Shown here: piece after piece, positions 52,686 through 61,895 of the stretch
Layout: each line of letters opens with the position of its first letter
How positions within the stretch are numbered: the first letter of the stretch is position 1
Origin: Bacteroidales bacterium
GTDB lineage: Bacteria; Bacteroidota; Bacteroidia; Bacteroidales; UBA932
DNA: 64,000 nucleotides
Direction of reading: 5' to 3'
NCBI GenBank assembly: GCA_017428245.1
Contig: JAFRRF010000032.1
Span: 1-64,000, forward strand
Translations under genes and position numbers: made by a program
The notes under the pieces: generated by a model
The model's input: the letters and a program-made list of their open reading frames with translations, nothing else
What the model was told of the DNA's origin: nothing
The model's database searches: none

Positions 52686-53416
52686 TTCTTATCGAGATAT
52701 TTGACGATTCTACTGATCAGGCGAGGGCCATAGTGGAATGGAGAATTGGTCACTGCAACCAGATCGGCACCGGTATCGAGCAGCTGCGCAGCCCGTTCGG
52801 GTGAGGATATTTCTGCCGTGGCGATAACAGGCAGCAGTCCCTGCGTCTTTTCCCGGATCCGGTCGACGAATTCCGCGCCGATCATCACCCCGTCGATGCC
52901 GCTGCCGAGCATATATGCGGTGATCTCATCGAGATTTTCGGACGAAAGATCGGGGAACAACTTAAAAATGATGGGTCTGTTCGTATCGTTGTAACGGCGT
53001 AGTTCCAACAGGTGGTCGATGCTCTTGGAGACGGTCGTCCCGCTGGAAACATTGAGTACGATGGCATCGACGAAATCGTAGATGAGTGTAAAATCGGGAA
53101 CCAGGTCTTTTGCGTTGCTCAGGTTACCGAATACCAGCGTTTCTTCCGTACGGTTCTGCAAGTTCTGAATGGCGAAACGGACATCGTGGAGCGGGCCGAT
53201 CTCGATGAAAGCAGGGGAGAAACAAGCCATGGCATCGGTCAGTTCGCCGCGACGGTCAACGCCGGCAGCCACACCGACAGGATGCGAAAAGGACAGCCCC
53301 ATCAGGCGTTTGGCCAGGGATATCGGCCGACGGTCGTAAAGCGCGCGAACGACGGGATAAAGGAAGGGCGTGTGCTTGAGAACGCTGAGAAACGGGATGT
53401 TTTTTTGAAACGCCAT
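52682..53416 (-). CDS. Divergent dihydroorotate dehydrogenase-like protein
   Basis: 244 aa starting at MAFQKNIPF (an upstream TTG start is possible). It resembles the PyrD barrel (FSHPVGVAAGVDRRGEL, FIEIGPLHD, AIVLNVSSGTT, RPIIFKLFPDLSSENLDEI, DGVMIGAEF, LDTGADLVAVTNSPFHYGP). It is about 80 residues shorter than class 2 enzymes, and the usual NRxGFNN and SPNT segments are altered, so orotate formation is doubtful. It probably keeps an FMN barrel with another role or is a degenerate paralogue. Coupled to cinA by a 4-base overlap; a TATCTTTG box lies upstream on the minus strand. Confidence 0.75.
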   Translation of the reverse strand: MAFQKNIPFLSVLKHTPFLYPVVRALYDRRPISLAKRLMGLSFSHPVGVAAGVDRRGELTDAMACFSPAFIEIGPLHDVRFAIQNLQNRTEETLVFGNLSNAKDLVPDFTLIYDFVDAIVLNVSSGTTVSKSIDHLLELRRYNDTNRPIIFKLFPDLSSENLDEITAYMLGSGIDGVMIGAEFVDRIREKTQGLLPVIATAEISSPERAAQLLDTGADLVAVTNSPFHYGPRLISRIVKYLDKK

Positions 53417-53449
53417 CGACAATCGTATTCTTCAGACAAAGATACGATT

Positions 53450-53911
53450 TTATTTCTCTTCGTAGGTACCGTCGTTGAAAAAGACGATGATCCGGGCGAT
53501 TTTTCTCGGGAGTAACGGCAGGTCTGCGGCCGACTCCTCTGCGAATTTTCGATTCTCAGCGGGTTGAGAAACCTGTTTTTGCGACTCAATCATCTGATCT
53601 TCAGGGAGTAATTCGGATTCGAAGTCTGTATCGGATGTATCCTGTTCTGTAAAAAGGGACGGATTTTCATTCTTTTCGGGCATCGGACGGTCGCTTTTGT
53701 ACGGACGTCCCTTTCCGAGGATCAACCACTCATAGTTGACATCGGGGTAGGCGGTCATCATCCGTTGCAGGAATTCAAAGCTAGGTTTGTTGCGTCCGGC
53801 AAGCAGATGGGAGATGCCGGAACGCTGAATGCCCATCACCTCTGCGAATCGGGCAGGGGACAGGTTTTCCATCGTGAGAAACTGTTTCAGACGGTCGTGC
53901 ATTTGACTCAT
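53450..53911 (-). CDS. XRE-family helix-turn-helix regulator
   Basis: 153 aa from MSQMHDRLKQFLTMENLSPARFAEVMGIQRSGISHLLAGRNKPSFEFLQRMMTAYPDVNYEWLILGKG, a standard lambda-repressor-like HTH domain followed by the WLI-GKG end common in Bacteroidota Xre proteins. The remainder is an acidic linker and a short C-terminal strand region (IARIIVFFNDGTYEE). The longer upstream reading of the frame is AT-rich and covers the promoter. TACAAATGTAA occurs at 53922-53932 and 53990-54000 and may be the autoregulatory site. Confidence 0.9.
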   Translation of the reverse strand: MSQMHDRLKQFLTMENLSPARFAEVMGIQRSGISHLLAGRNKPSFEFLQRMMTAYPDVNYEWLILGKGRPYKSDRPMPEKNENPSLFTEQDTSDTDFESELLPEDQMIESQKQVSQPAENRKFAEESAADLPLLPRKIARIIVFFNDGTYEEK

Positions 53912-53921
53912 TTTTACGATA

Positions 53922-54002
53922 TACAAATGTAACACATTTAAACAGAAATTCAAAATAAATTTAAACACGAATTCACAAATAGAAACGATTACAAATGTAA
54001 TC
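53922..54002. promoter_or_regulatory. Duplicate promoter/operator of XRE gene
   Basis: TACAAATGTAA is repeated at 53922-53932 and 53990-54000; each includes a TACATTTG box on the minus strand. The second lies in the palindrome GATTACA-AA-TGTAATC (53987-54002). The rest of the gap to 54410 is AT-rich with no credible gene; TATTTTTG at 54383-54390 is the queA promoter box. Confidence 0.5.
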
Positions 54003-54410
54003 AAAAGATACGGAATACAAACCTATACAATCATAGGATTCAACTGATTGATGACTCACTTGATGTAAATATGCATAATATGCTGAGTATCAAGCAATTT
54101 ATATAAAATTTCACCGTAAAATAACGTGTTTTGGCAGATTGTTTAATTATTTTACCAAAGTAATGCTCAATAAGATGATATCTAAGTCGCTGGGTTTAAG
54201 CGATTTTACATCATTTCTTGAATTATTCGAGTGTTAAAATTGTGATACACGATTCCCGGAATGATTCTCCTTTCCCTGGATTGGCGCCAAGGCTGTGCAA
54301 GAATGTAACTCTGGTATAGTTGTTCTATCTTGTAAACAATAATCGCGCAAAAGATAAAATTGTTTTTCCGTCCGCATTGTTGTATTTTTGCATAACCGAA
54401 AAAACTGCCG

Positions 54411-55640
54411 ATGGTTCAGGATATTCGCATCGAAGATTACACTTATTCGCTCCCAGAGGCGCGCATTGCACGTTATCCTCTTGCGCAACGCGATGATTCA
54501 AAGCTTCTTGTGTTCACAGAAAGCACCGGAAGAGTTCCTGAGAATCGAAAATTCCGCGATATTGCCGATTATCTCCCGGATAATTCGCTGATGGTATTCA
54601 ACAACACGAAGGTTGTTCCTGCCCGTCTCCTCTTCCGTAAAGAGACTGGCGCCCTGATTGAAGTGTTTTGTCTGGAGCCGTCAGAACCACAAGATTATCA
54701 GCTTTGCTTCGCGACAACTTCCACCTGTCGCTGGAAGGCCATTGTGGGTAACAGCAAGCGCTGGAAGCAAGGACGTCTGAAACTCTATGTCGATGCGGGG
54801 AATCCGCAGCGAAAACTCCTGGAGGACATGGCGTTGGAGGTGGAACTTGTGGAACGTGGCGCAACATCTGTCGTCGCTTTTTCGTGGAAAGGCGGCTGGT
54901 CGTTCTCGCAGGTGATGGAGCACTGCGGACGGATTCCGATCCCTCCCTATCTGAAACGCGATACCGAGGCCATCGACCATGAACGCTACCAGACCTGGTA
55001 TGCCCGCCGCGAGGGCTCCGTTGCCGCACCTACGGCCGGCCTTCACTTCGCCCAGCGGGAACTGGATGCGATTGATGCAAAAGGAATTACCCGTCTCAAT
55101 CTCTGTCTTCACGTAGGAGCCGGTACCTTCCTTCCCGTCAAAAGCGAGACGATTGGCGACCATACGATGCACAGTGAGCCTTTCTCGGTCTCGCGCGCCT
55201 TCCTGGCGACGCTTCGCGACAATGGCGGCCGGCCGGTGACGGCTGTCGGCACGACTTCGACGCGCTGCCTGGAGTCGCTGTACTATCTGGGCGTCCACTG
55301 CCTGGAACAGGGCGAACCGGGCTTCGTGGAGCAGTGGGAACCTTACCGCGAAGAAGGATACGGATGGAGTCTCGAAGAGGCGCTCTCGGCCCTGATTTCT
55401 TATATGGAAAGTCAAGGGATTGAGGAACTTGTGTCCCGCACACGCATCATCATCGTGCCGGGCTTCCGTTTCCGCGTGATCAACTTCCTGGTGACCAATT
55501 TCCATCAGCCCCAGAGCACGCTCCTGCTGCTGATCGGCGCTTTCGTAGGGGAGGCCTGGCACGACATCTACGATTTCGCGCTGGCCAACGATTTTCGCTT
55601 TTTAAGCTACGGAGACTCTTCACTTTTGCAAAAAGTGTGA
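54411..55640 (+). CDS. queA: S-adenosylmethionine:tRNA ribosyltransferase-isomerase
   Basis: Adds the cyclopentene epoxide of queuosine to tRNA using AdoMet. IEDYTYSLPEARIARYPLAQRDDSKLLVF opens the protein, followed by NSLMVFNNTKVVPARLLF, RYQTWYARREGSVAAPTAGLHF, LHVGAGTFLPVKSE and the C-terminal NFLVTNFHQPQSTLLLLIGAFVG. 409 aa, usual for the Bacteroidota form. A TAnnTTTG box precedes by about 20 bases. Confidence 0.97.
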   Translation: MVQDIRIEDYTYSLPEARIARYPLAQRDDSKLLVFTESTGRVPENRKFRDIADYLPDNSLMVFNNTKVVPARLLFRKETGALIEVFCLEPSEPQDYQLCFATTSTCRWKAIVGNSKRWKQGRLKLYVDAGNPQRKLLEDMALEVELVERGATSVVAFSWKGGWSFSQVMEHCGRIPIPPYLKRDTEAIDHERYQTWYARREGSVAAPTAGLHFAQRELDAIDAKGITRLNLCLHVGAGTFLPVKSETIGDHTMHSEPFSVSRAFLATLRDNGGRPVTAVGTTSTRCLESLYYLGVHCLEQGEPGFVEQWEPYREEGYGWSLEEALSALISYMESQGIEELVSRTRIIIVPGFRFRVINFLVTNFHQPQSTLLLLIGAFVGEAWHDIYDFALANDFRFLSYGDSSLLQKV

Positions 55641-55648
55641 TATCTTTG
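55641..55648 (+). promoter_or_regulatory. TAnnTTTG promoter box after queA
   Basis: TATCTTTG directly follows the queA stop and precedes the membrane-protein gene by 24 bases. Confidence 0.5.
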
Positions 55649-55672
55649 TATCCCCTTTACTAAAAGAATAGA

Positions 55673-56389
55673 ATGATGAAACCTATTTTCGACATAAACG
55701 CTTATCTGGCCGACAAACTGGCCTTCTCCAACGGTCTGTGGCTGCTGATTGCCTCGATTACCTTCGCACTGCTGTGCGTATGCTTCGTCTTTTCGGTCGG
55801 CCGCGGCCGGTTGAAGGCCCGTCATATGCTCGTTGAAACGGCGTGGGTCGCCCTCTGGTATTACGGAATCCTGGCTCTGAGCCTGATCACGGTGTTTCCC
55901 AAGGAGAAACCGCTCTGGCAGCCCGCAAACCCGCTTCCCGTCTGGTGCGGGGCGGCCGCAGTTGCTTTCCTGGGCTTCCTCCTGTGCTTTTTCAAGCGGA
56001 AAAAGCGTTATGTCCAGATGAGTTCCGCCAATGCCATCCGCAAGAGTGCGGCTGCCAGCGGTGCGGCGCGTTTCAGCTATGCGCTGCTGTTCGCCGCCAT
56101 GCTCGTTTCGTCGGTCATTTGCGGAATCCGCATCGCTATGGGCGACAGCATCTTCCATCTGCTTGTTCCGATGGTCCTGGTGGTCCTGGCGCTTCTGCTG
56201 CACGGCTTTACGCACTGGCGCATCTGGTTTGTTCTGGCGGCGGTCGCGATTGTAGCATACGACTTTCTGATGATTCAGAACGTGTTGGCAACCACCAACT
56301 TCGCTTACTTCCCGCTGGTGGCGATGATTCCGCTGCAGCTGGCCGTCATTCTTCCGCTTCTGAGTCTGTCCGGCAATAAATACCTCTAG
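55673..56389 (+). CDS. Unknown integral membrane protein
   Basis: 238 aa with about six hydrophobic segments: near 20-40, 55-75, 90-107, 135-155, 160-178, 183-205 and 210-235. Charged loops include FKRKKRYVQMSSANAIRKSAAASG. Start is ATG at 55673 or the adjacent ATG at 55676. It precedes an acyltransferase gene by 3 bases, suggesting cotranscription and a role in membrane or lipid metabolism. Not recognised. Confidence 0.7.
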   Translation: MMKPIFDINAYLADKLAFSNGLWLLIASITFALLCVCFVFSVGRGRLKARHMLVETAWVALWYYGILALSLITVFPKEKPLWQPANPLPVWCGAAAVAFLGFLLCFFKRKKRYVQMSSANAIRKSAAASGAARFSYALLFAAMLVSSVICGIRIAMGDSIFHLLVPMVLVVLALLLHGFTHWRIWFVLAAVAIVAYDFLMIQNVLATTNFAYFPLVAMIPLQLAVILPLLSLSGNKYL

Positions 56390-56392
56390 GCT

Positions 56393-57508
56393 ATGTTCGA
56401 CGATATCCGACCCTACAATGATGCCGAGACGGCGGCGGCGCTCCGGCGTGCGTCGAACAATCGCCTGATGGAGCAGATTTCCGCCTTCCTGTTTCCCGGA
56501 AAGGATCCGGATATCCTGCGCAATACCCTCAATACGATCCGCGGTGTCGATGATTTCCAGACGCGCGTGATGTATCCTGCAGTCCGGACCATCCTGGGCA
56601 AGACCACCAAGGGCCTGACTTTCGAGGGTCTGGAGCATTTCACGGGCGGACAGTGCTATACGATGCTTTCTTCGCATCGCGACATCGTGCTCGATTCGGC
56701 ATTCATCCAGTATATTTTCAAGGACAACGACCTGCCGCTCTCCGAGATTGCAGTTGGGGACAACCTCATCTACAACCAGTTTATGGAAGATCTGATGCGC
56801 TCCAACCGGATGATCAAGGTCGTCCGCAGCCCGCATCCCCGGGAGCTTTACGAAACGTCACGGAACCTGTCGGCCTATATCCGTCAAAGGCTTACCGACG
56901 AACAGCCCGCTTCGGTCTGGATTTCCCATCGGAACGGCCGGACGAAAGATGGGAATGACACCACGGAGCAGGGGCTCCTGAAGATGCTCTCGATGAGCGG
57001 AAGCAGTGATTTCGTCGAGAATATGGCTGGCTTGAAACTGATGCCTGTCGCCGTTTCGTATGAAATCGAAAGTTGCGGAACTAAAAAGGCTTACGAGGTC
57101 TATGTAAAGCAACAGTTTGGTAAGTATGCCAAGCGTCCCGGCGAGGATCTGGAGAGCATTGTCGTGGGGATCGCCCAGCAGAAAGGGCGGGTTCACGTCG
57201 CTTTTTGCGAACCGATATCCGAGGACGACCTGCGCGCCTGTGCAGCCCTCGACAAGAACGACCGTTTCCGGCAGTTGGCCAAGATTATCGACGACCGGAT
57301 CATGGCCGCCTGGCGCATCTGGCCTGTCAATATCGCCGCCCTGGAACTGCTGGAGGGTCGGCCGGCGAGCCGCCGCCGCGTAACGGCCGAACTCGAGGAT
57401 TATCTGAAGGAAGAACTTGATTCTCTGCCCCGTTGGGTGGACCGTAACGCCATCCGCAACAATCTGTTGAACATCTACGCTACACCTGCGCGCCGGAAAG
57501 GGCTCTGA
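56393..57508 (+). CDS. PlsB/PlsC-type glycerolipid acyltransferase family protein
   Basis: 371 aa. The acyltransferase region has TMLSSHRDIVLDSAFIQYIF in place of the HX4D motif (the Asp is one residue further on), followed by EIAVGDNLIYNQF and, as counterpart of the EGxRS motif, WISHRNGRTKDGNDTTEQGLLKML. These are features of the Bacteroidota 1-acyl-glycerol-3-phosphate acyltransferase family (PF01553). The C-terminal 100 residues are helical. Probably a cytoplasmic-side phospholipid or envelope lipid acyltransferase; precise acceptor unknown. A terminator follows at 57544-57570. Confidence 0.85.
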   Translation: MFDDIRPYNDAETAAALRRASNNRLMEQISAFLFPGKDPDILRNTLNTIRGVDDFQTRVMYPAVRTILGKTTKGLTFEGLEHFTGGQCYTMLSSHRDIVLDSAFIQYIFKDNDLPLSEIAVGDNLIYNQFMEDLMRSNRMIKVVRSPHPRELYETSRNLSAYIRQRLTDEQPASVWISHRNGRTKDGNDTTEQGLLKMLSMSGSSDFVENMAGLKLMPVAVSYEIESCGTKKAYEVYVKQQFGKYAKRPGEDLESIVVGIAQQKGRVHVAFCEPISEDDLRACAALDKNDRFRQLAKIIDDRIMAAWRIWPVNIAALELLEGRPASRRRVTAELEDYLKEELDSLPRWVDRNAIRNNLLNIYATPARRKGL

Positions 57509-57543
57509 CCTCTCTTCCAGGCCGTTTGAAAATTGTTCGTAAT

Positions 57544-57570
57544 TCGGGCCCGAAAGGCCCGATTTGTCTT
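57544..57570 (+). terminator. Terminator before lysine-fermentation operon
   Basis: TCGGGCC and GGCCCGA with loop CGAAA, followed by TTTGTCTTT. Confidence 0.8.
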
Positions 57571-57591
57571 TATATTGTAGGTAAAAATGAC

Positions 57592-57599
57592 TATATTTG
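57592..57599 (+). promoter_or_regulatory. TAnnTTTG promoter box of lysine-fermentation operon
   Basis: TATATTTG about 60 bases before the first ATG. All seven genes downstream are on the same strand and nearly contiguous. Confidence 0.55.
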
Positions 57600-57659
57600 C
57601 AGATTAAGCAAACACGATTAAGCAAACGTGAAATCTACAAAAACTATAATCACTGCAAT

Positions 57660-58310
57660 ATGAAAAAGAACATCACTCTGCAAGAGGCCGTTGCCTTGAT
57701 CAAGGACGGCTCCACGATTATGATCGGCGGGTTCCTGGGCACGGGAGCACCGAAACAGATTGTCGACGCGCTGGTGGAAAGCGGCGTCAAGAATCTGACC
57801 ATCATCTGCAATGACACCGTCTTCGACGGCAAAGGCTGGAGCAAACTTATCGAGAACCACCAGGTGAAGGAGATCTACGCTTCCTACATCGGCGGCAGCA
57901 AAGCCTCGATCGAACAGATGAACAACGGCGACCTGAAGATGAACCTCGTTCCGCAGGGCACGCTGGCCGAGCGCATCCGCGCCAAAGGCGCCGGACTGGG
58001 CGGCATCCTCACTCCGACCGGTATCGGCACCGTAGTCCAGGAAGGCAAGCAGATCATCAATGTCGACGGCAAGGACTACCTGCTTGAGAAACCCCTCGGC
58101 GCCGACTTCGCCCTGCTGGGCGGCAGCATTGTCGACGAATCGGGCAACGTGTTCTACCGTGGTACCACGAAGAACTTCAATCCTATGATGGCCCAGGCCG
58201 CCGACACTGTGATCGTCGAGGCCGAGAAGCTGGTCAAGGTAGGGGAGATCGAACCGGAATCCGTGCATACGCCGGCCCTGTTCGTGGACTATATCTATGT
58301 CGAACAGTAA
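57660..58310 (+). CDS. CoA-transferase subunit A (acetoacetate/butyrate type)
   Basis: 216 aa from MKKNITLQEAVALIKDGSTIMIGGFLGTGAPKQIVDAL. It is the alpha subunit of the 3-oxoacid CoA-transferase family (SENDR segment is in the beta subunit, not expected here); LVPQGTLAERIRAKGAGLGGILTPTGIGT is the typical middle. In lysine fermentation a two-subunit CoA-transferase activates acetoacetate and releases butyrate or acetate. No beta subunit is adjacent; it may lie past the right edge. First gene of the operon. Confidence 0.9.
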   Translation: MKKNITLQEAVALIKDGSTIMIGGFLGTGAPKQIVDALVESGVKNLTIICNDTVFDGKGWSKLIENHQVKEIYASYIGGSKASIEQMNNGDLKMNLVPQGTLAERIRAKGAGLGGILTPTGIGTVVQEGKQIINVDGKDYLLEKPLGADFALLGGSIVDESGNVFYRGTTKNFNPMMAQAADTVIVEAEKLVKVGEIEPESVHTPALFVDYIYVEQ

Positions 58311-58322
58311 AACGCGGACGAC

Positions 58323-58712
58323 ATGACCCAGTACAAATCCATGATCCGCGTGCGGATGAGCGCCAAGGATGCGCACTACGGCGGCAATCTGGTCGACGGA
58401 GCCCACATGCTCCATCTTTTCGGCGACGTGGCCACGGAACTGTTGATCCTCCGCGACGGCGACGAAGGCCTGTTCAAAGCCTATGACATGGTGGAATTCA
58501 TCGCCCCGGTCTATGCCGGCGACTTCATCGAAGCCACGGGTGAGATCGTCTCGGAAGGCAACACCTCCCGCAAGATGGTTTTCGAAGCCCGCAAGGTCAT
58601 TGCCCCGCGTCCGGATATCTCCGATTCCGCCGCCGACCTGCTCGAGGAGCCTATCGTGGTCTGCCGCGCCAGCGGTACCTGCGTCACCCCCAAAAAATGC
58701 CAGCGCAAGTAA
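58323..58712 (+). CDS. kal: 3-aminobutyryl-CoA ammonia-lyase
   Basis: Eliminates ammonia from L-3-aminobutyryl-CoA to crotonyl-CoA, the late step of lysine fermentation. 129 aa, hot-dog-fold protein: [34 protein letters not shown], then [33 protein letters not shown] and a short basic end with GTCVTPKKC. Its stop (TAA) shares one base with the next ATG, giving TAATG. Confidence 0.92.
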   Translation: MTQYKSMIRVRMSAKDAHYGGNLVDGAHMLHLFGDVATELLILRDGDEGLFKAYDMVEFIAPVYAGDFIEATGEIVSEGNTSRKMVFEARKVIAPRPDISDSAADLLEEPIVVCRASGTCVTPKKCQRK

Positions 58713-59542
58713 TGGACAAGCTCATCATCACCGCCGCCATCTGCGGCGCAGAGGTCACCAAGGAACAGAACCCCAACGTTCCCTATACCGTAGAAGAAAT
58801 CGTCCGTGAAGCCAAGTCGGCCGTCGACGCCGGCGCCGCCATCGTCCACCTGCATGTCCGCTGGGACGACGGCACGCCTACGCAGAGCCGCGAACGCTTC
58901 CAGGAATGCACCGAGGCCATCCTGAAGGTGTGCCCCGACGTGATCCTGATCCCCTCGACCGGCGGCGCCGTGGGCATGAGCCCGGAAGAACGCCTCCAGA
59001 GCACCGATACCACGCCCGTTCCCGAGATGGCTACGCTCGACTGCGGTACCTGCAACTTCGGCGACGAGATCTTCGACAACACGATGCCCACGATGCGCGC
59101 CTTCGGCAAACGCATGATCGAGCGCGGCATCAAACCCGAATACGAGTGCTTCGAGATGGGTCACCTCGACACCATCCTGACCATGGCCCGCAAAGGCCAG
59201 GTCCCCGGCGCCCCGATGCAGTTCAACTTCGTGCTCGGCGTTCCGGGCTGCACGCCCGCGACCGTGGCCAACCTTTGCTGGCTGGTTGGCGGCATCCCCG
59301 CCGGCAGCACCTGGACCGTCACCGGTGTCGGCCGTCACGCCTTCCCGATGGCCGCCGCGGCCATCGCGATGGGCGGCAACGTCCGCGTCGGCTTTGAGGA
59401 TAACCTCTACCTTTCGAAAGGTGTCCTCGCCAAGAGCAATGGTGAACTGGTCGCCAAGGTGGTCCGCCTGGCGAACGAACTGGGCCGCCCGGTCGCCACG
59501 AGCGCCGAAGCCCGCGAAATCCTCGGACTCAAACAGAAATAA
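58712..59542 (+). CDS. kce: 3-keto-5-aminohexanoate cleavage enzyme
   Basis: Condenses 3-keto-5-aminohexanoate with acetyl-CoA to acetoacetate and 3-aminobutyryl-CoA. The BKACE-family barrel is seen: KLIITAAICGAEVTKEQNPNVPYTVEEI, GAAIVHLHVRWDDGTPTQS, ILIPSTGGAVGMSPEERL, ATLDCGTCNFGDEIFDN, EYECFEMGHLD, and GGNVRVGFEDNLYLSKGVLAKSN. Start is at MDKLIITAA (58712), overlapping kal. 276 aa. Metal ligands and substrate residues appear intact. Confidence 0.95.
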   Translation: MDKLIITAAICGAEVTKEQNPNVPYTVEEIVREAKSAVDAGAAIVHLHVRWDDGTPTQSRERFQECTEAILKVCPDVILIPSTGGAVGMSPEERLQSTDTTPVPEMATLDCGTCNFGDEIFDNTMPTMRAFGKRMIERGIKPEYECFEMGHLDTILTMARKGQVPGAPMQFNFVLGVPGCTPATVANLCWLVGGIPAGSTWTVTGVGRHAFPMAAAAIAMGGNVRVGFEDNLYLSKGVLAKSNGELVAKVVRLANELGRPVATSAEAREILGLKQK

Positions 59543-59567
59543 TCATTTTTAAACCCAATAACGCAAT

Positions 59568-60644
59568 ATGGCACAGAAACACGGAAACAAGTACGGAACG
59601 CACCGCGTCATCGAACCCAAGGGTGTCCTTCCGCAGCCCGCTAACAAACTCGACAACAATATGGATGAGATCTGGGACAATGAGATCCTGATCGACGTCC
59701 AGACTCTCAACATCGACTCCGCTTCGTTCACCGACATCCACAACTATGCGAAGCAGCAGGCCGGCGAAGGCGCTTCCGAAGAGAAGATCATGGAAGAGGT
59801 CAAGAAAGAGATGTTCCTCAATGTCGAACTGCAGGGCAAGCACCGCAACCGCCGTACCGGCTCGGGCGGCATGCTTCTGGGCAAGGTCGAGAAAATCGGC
59901 GACGCCCTCAAGGGCAAGATCGACCTCAAGGAAGGCGACCGTATCGCCACCCTCGTCTCGCTGAGCCTCACCCCGCTGCGGATCGACGAAATCATTGCCA
60001 TCCGTCCCGATGTGGACCAGGTCGACATCAGGGGCAAGGCCATCCTCTTCGAAAGCGGCATCTACGCGAAGATCCCGACCGACATGCCGGAGAAACTCGC
60101 CCTTTCCGCCCTCGACGTGGCCGGCGCACCCGCCCAGACCGCGAAACTCTGCCAGTATGGCCAGACCGTCGTCATTCTCGGCGCCGGCGGCAAGAGCGGC
60201 ATGCTCTGCGCCTACGAGGCCAAGAAACGCGTCGGTGTGACCGGTAAGGTGATCGGTATCGCCAACAGCCCGCGCTCCACGCAGCGCATTAAGGACCTCG
60301 GCTTCTGCGACATCGTGGAAAGCGCTTCCGGTATGACTCCGGTCCAGGTGTATGAAATGGTGGAACGCCTCACCGACGGCAAGATGGCCGACGTGACCAT
60401 CAACTGCGTCAACGTGCCCGACCAGGAAATGACGGCCGTGCTCTGCACCAAGGACGACGGCATCGTGTACTTCTTCTCGATGGCCACCAGCTTCACCAAG
60501 GCTTCCCTCGGTGCCGAAGGCATCGGCGCCGACGTGAACATGATCATGGGCAACGGCTACACCAAGGGCCATGCCGAATTCACGCTGCAGGAGCTCCGTG
60601 AGTGCCCGAAACTCCGCAAGATCTTTGAAGAACTCTACGCTTAG
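59568..60644 (+). CDS. kdd: L-erythro-3,5-diaminohexanoate dehydrogenase
   Basis: NAD-dependent oxidative deamination of 3,5-diaminohexanoate to 3-keto-5-aminohexanoate. KYGTHRVIEPKGVLPQPANKLDN at the N-terminus is typical of Kdd. GQTVVILGAGGKSGMLCAYEAKKR is the nucleotide-binding motif, and TINCVNVPDQEMTAVLCTKDDGIVYFFSMATSF follows. 358 aa. A gap of 25 bases separates it from kce. Confidence 0.95.
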   Translation: MAQKHGNKYGTHRVIEPKGVLPQPANKLDNNMDEIWDNEILIDVQTLNIDSASFTDIHNYAKQQAGEGASEEKIMEEVKKEMFLNVELQGKHRNRRTGSGGMLLGKVEKIGDALKGKIDLKEGDRIATLVSLSLTPLRIDEIIAIRPDVDQVDIRGKAILFESGIYAKIPTDMPEKLALSALDVAGAPAQTAKLCQYGQTVVILGAGGKSGMLCAYEAKKRVGVTGKVIGIANSPRSTQRIKDLGFCDIVESASGMTPVQVYEMVERLTDGKMADVTINCVNVPDQEMTAVLCTKDDGIVYFFSMATSFTKASLGAEGIGADVNMIMGNGYTKGHAEFTLQELRECPKLRKIFEELYA

Positions 60645-60647
60645 CTT

Positions 60648-61895
60648 ATGAACGTTTCCCGCAGAAAAGAGCTCTTCCCGGAGGTGACCGACGCCCAGTG
60701 GAACGACTGGAAATGGCAGGTCAAAAACCGGATCGAGACCCTCGACGAGCTCAAGAAATACGTGAAGCTCACGCCGGAAGAGGAGGAGGGCGTCAAGAAA
60801 TGCCTCACCACGCTCCGCATGGCCATCACGCCGTACTACATCTCGCTCATCAACCCGGATGATCCGTACGATCCCGTGCGCCGCCAGTGCATCCCGACGG
60901 CCGCCGAGACGCACCAGGCCGCGGCCGACCTGCTCGACCCGCTCCACGAGGACACCGACAGCCCCACGCCGGGCCTGACGCACCGCTATCCGGACCGCGT
61001 GCTGCTGCTGATCACCGATATGTGCTCGATGTACTGCCGCCACTGCACCCGCCGCCGCTTCGCCGGCCAGAAAGACGACGAAAGCCCGCGCGAGCGCATC
61101 GACAAAGCGATCGAATACATCCGCAATACGCCGGAAGTGCGCGACGTGCTCCTCTCGGGCGGTGACGCCCTGATGGTGAGCGACGCCTGGCTGGAAGACA
61201 TCATCCGCCGCCTGCGCGAGATTCCCCACGTGGAGATCGTCCGCATCGGCACCCGTACGCCGGTCGTCTGTCCGCAGCGCATTACGCCCGAGCTCTGCAA
61301 CATGCTCAAGAAGTATCACCCGATCTGGCTCAACACGCATTTCAACCACCCGAACGAGGTGACCGTCGAATCGGCGGCCGCCTGCGCCCGTCTGGCTGAC
61401 GCCGGCATCCCTCTGGGCAACCAGAGCGTGCTGCTGCGCGGCGTGAACGACTGCGTCCACGTGATGAAGAAACTGGTCCACGAACTGGTGAAGATGCGCG
61501 TACGTCCGTACTACATCTACCAGTGCGACCTCTCGATGGGTCTCGAGCACTTCCGCACGCCCGTGTCGAAGGGTATCGAGATCATCGAGGCGCTCCGTGG
61601 CCACACGTCCGGCTACGCCGTCCCGACCTTCGTCGTGGACGCCCCGGGCGGCGGCGGCAAGACGCCCGTCATGCCGCAGTACGTGATCTCGCAGGCGCCG
61701 GGCAAGGTCGTGCTCCGCAACTTCGAAGGCGTGATTACCACCTATACCGAACCCACTGAATACCATCAGGAATGCCATTGCCCCGAGTGCACCAAACGGC
61801 TCGAAGGCGTGGCCGGCCTGCTGGAAGGACAGGAAATGGCCATCGAGCCCGCCGTCCTGCAGCGGAAGGAACGCAGTAAAAACCACCAGAAGTAA
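60648..61895 (+). CDS. kamA: Lysine 2,3-aminomutase
   Basis: Radical-SAM, PLP-dependent enzyme making beta-lysine from lysine, the first step of lysine fermentation. RVLLLITDMCSMYCRHCTRRR supplies the CxxxCxxC cluster (Cys126, 130 and 133). DVLLSGGDALMV, RIGTRTPVVCPQRIT, HFNHPNEVTVES, PLGNQSVLLRGVND and VDAPGGGGKTPVMPQY (PLP Lys region) follow. 415 aa as in clostridial enzymes. Three bases after kdd and immediately before kamB. Confidence 0.97.
   Translation: MNVSRRKELFPEVTDAQWNDWKWQVKNRIETLDELKKYVKLTPEEEEGVKKCLTTLRMAITPYYISLINPDDPYDPVRRQCIPTAAETHQAAADLLDPLHEDTDSPTPGLTHRYPDRVLLLITDMCSMYCRHCTRRRFAGQKDDESPRERIDKAIEYIRNTPEVRDVLLSGGDALMVSDAWLEDIIRRLREIPHVEIVRIGTRTPVVCPQRITPELCNMLKKYHPIWLNTHFNHPNEVTVESAAACARLADAGIPLGNQSVLLRGVNDCVHVMKKLVHELVKMRVRPYYIYQCDLSMGLEHFRTPVSKGIEIIEALRGHTSGYAVPTFVVDAPGGGGKTPVMPQYVISQAPGKVVLRNFEGVITTYTEPTEYHQECHCPECTKRLEGVAGLLEGQEMAIEPAVLQRKERSKNHQK

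Noticed and set aside
54234..54488. An 84-codon minus-strand frame before queA.
   Set aside because: It overlaps the queA promoter and start, with no family resemblance or promoter box.
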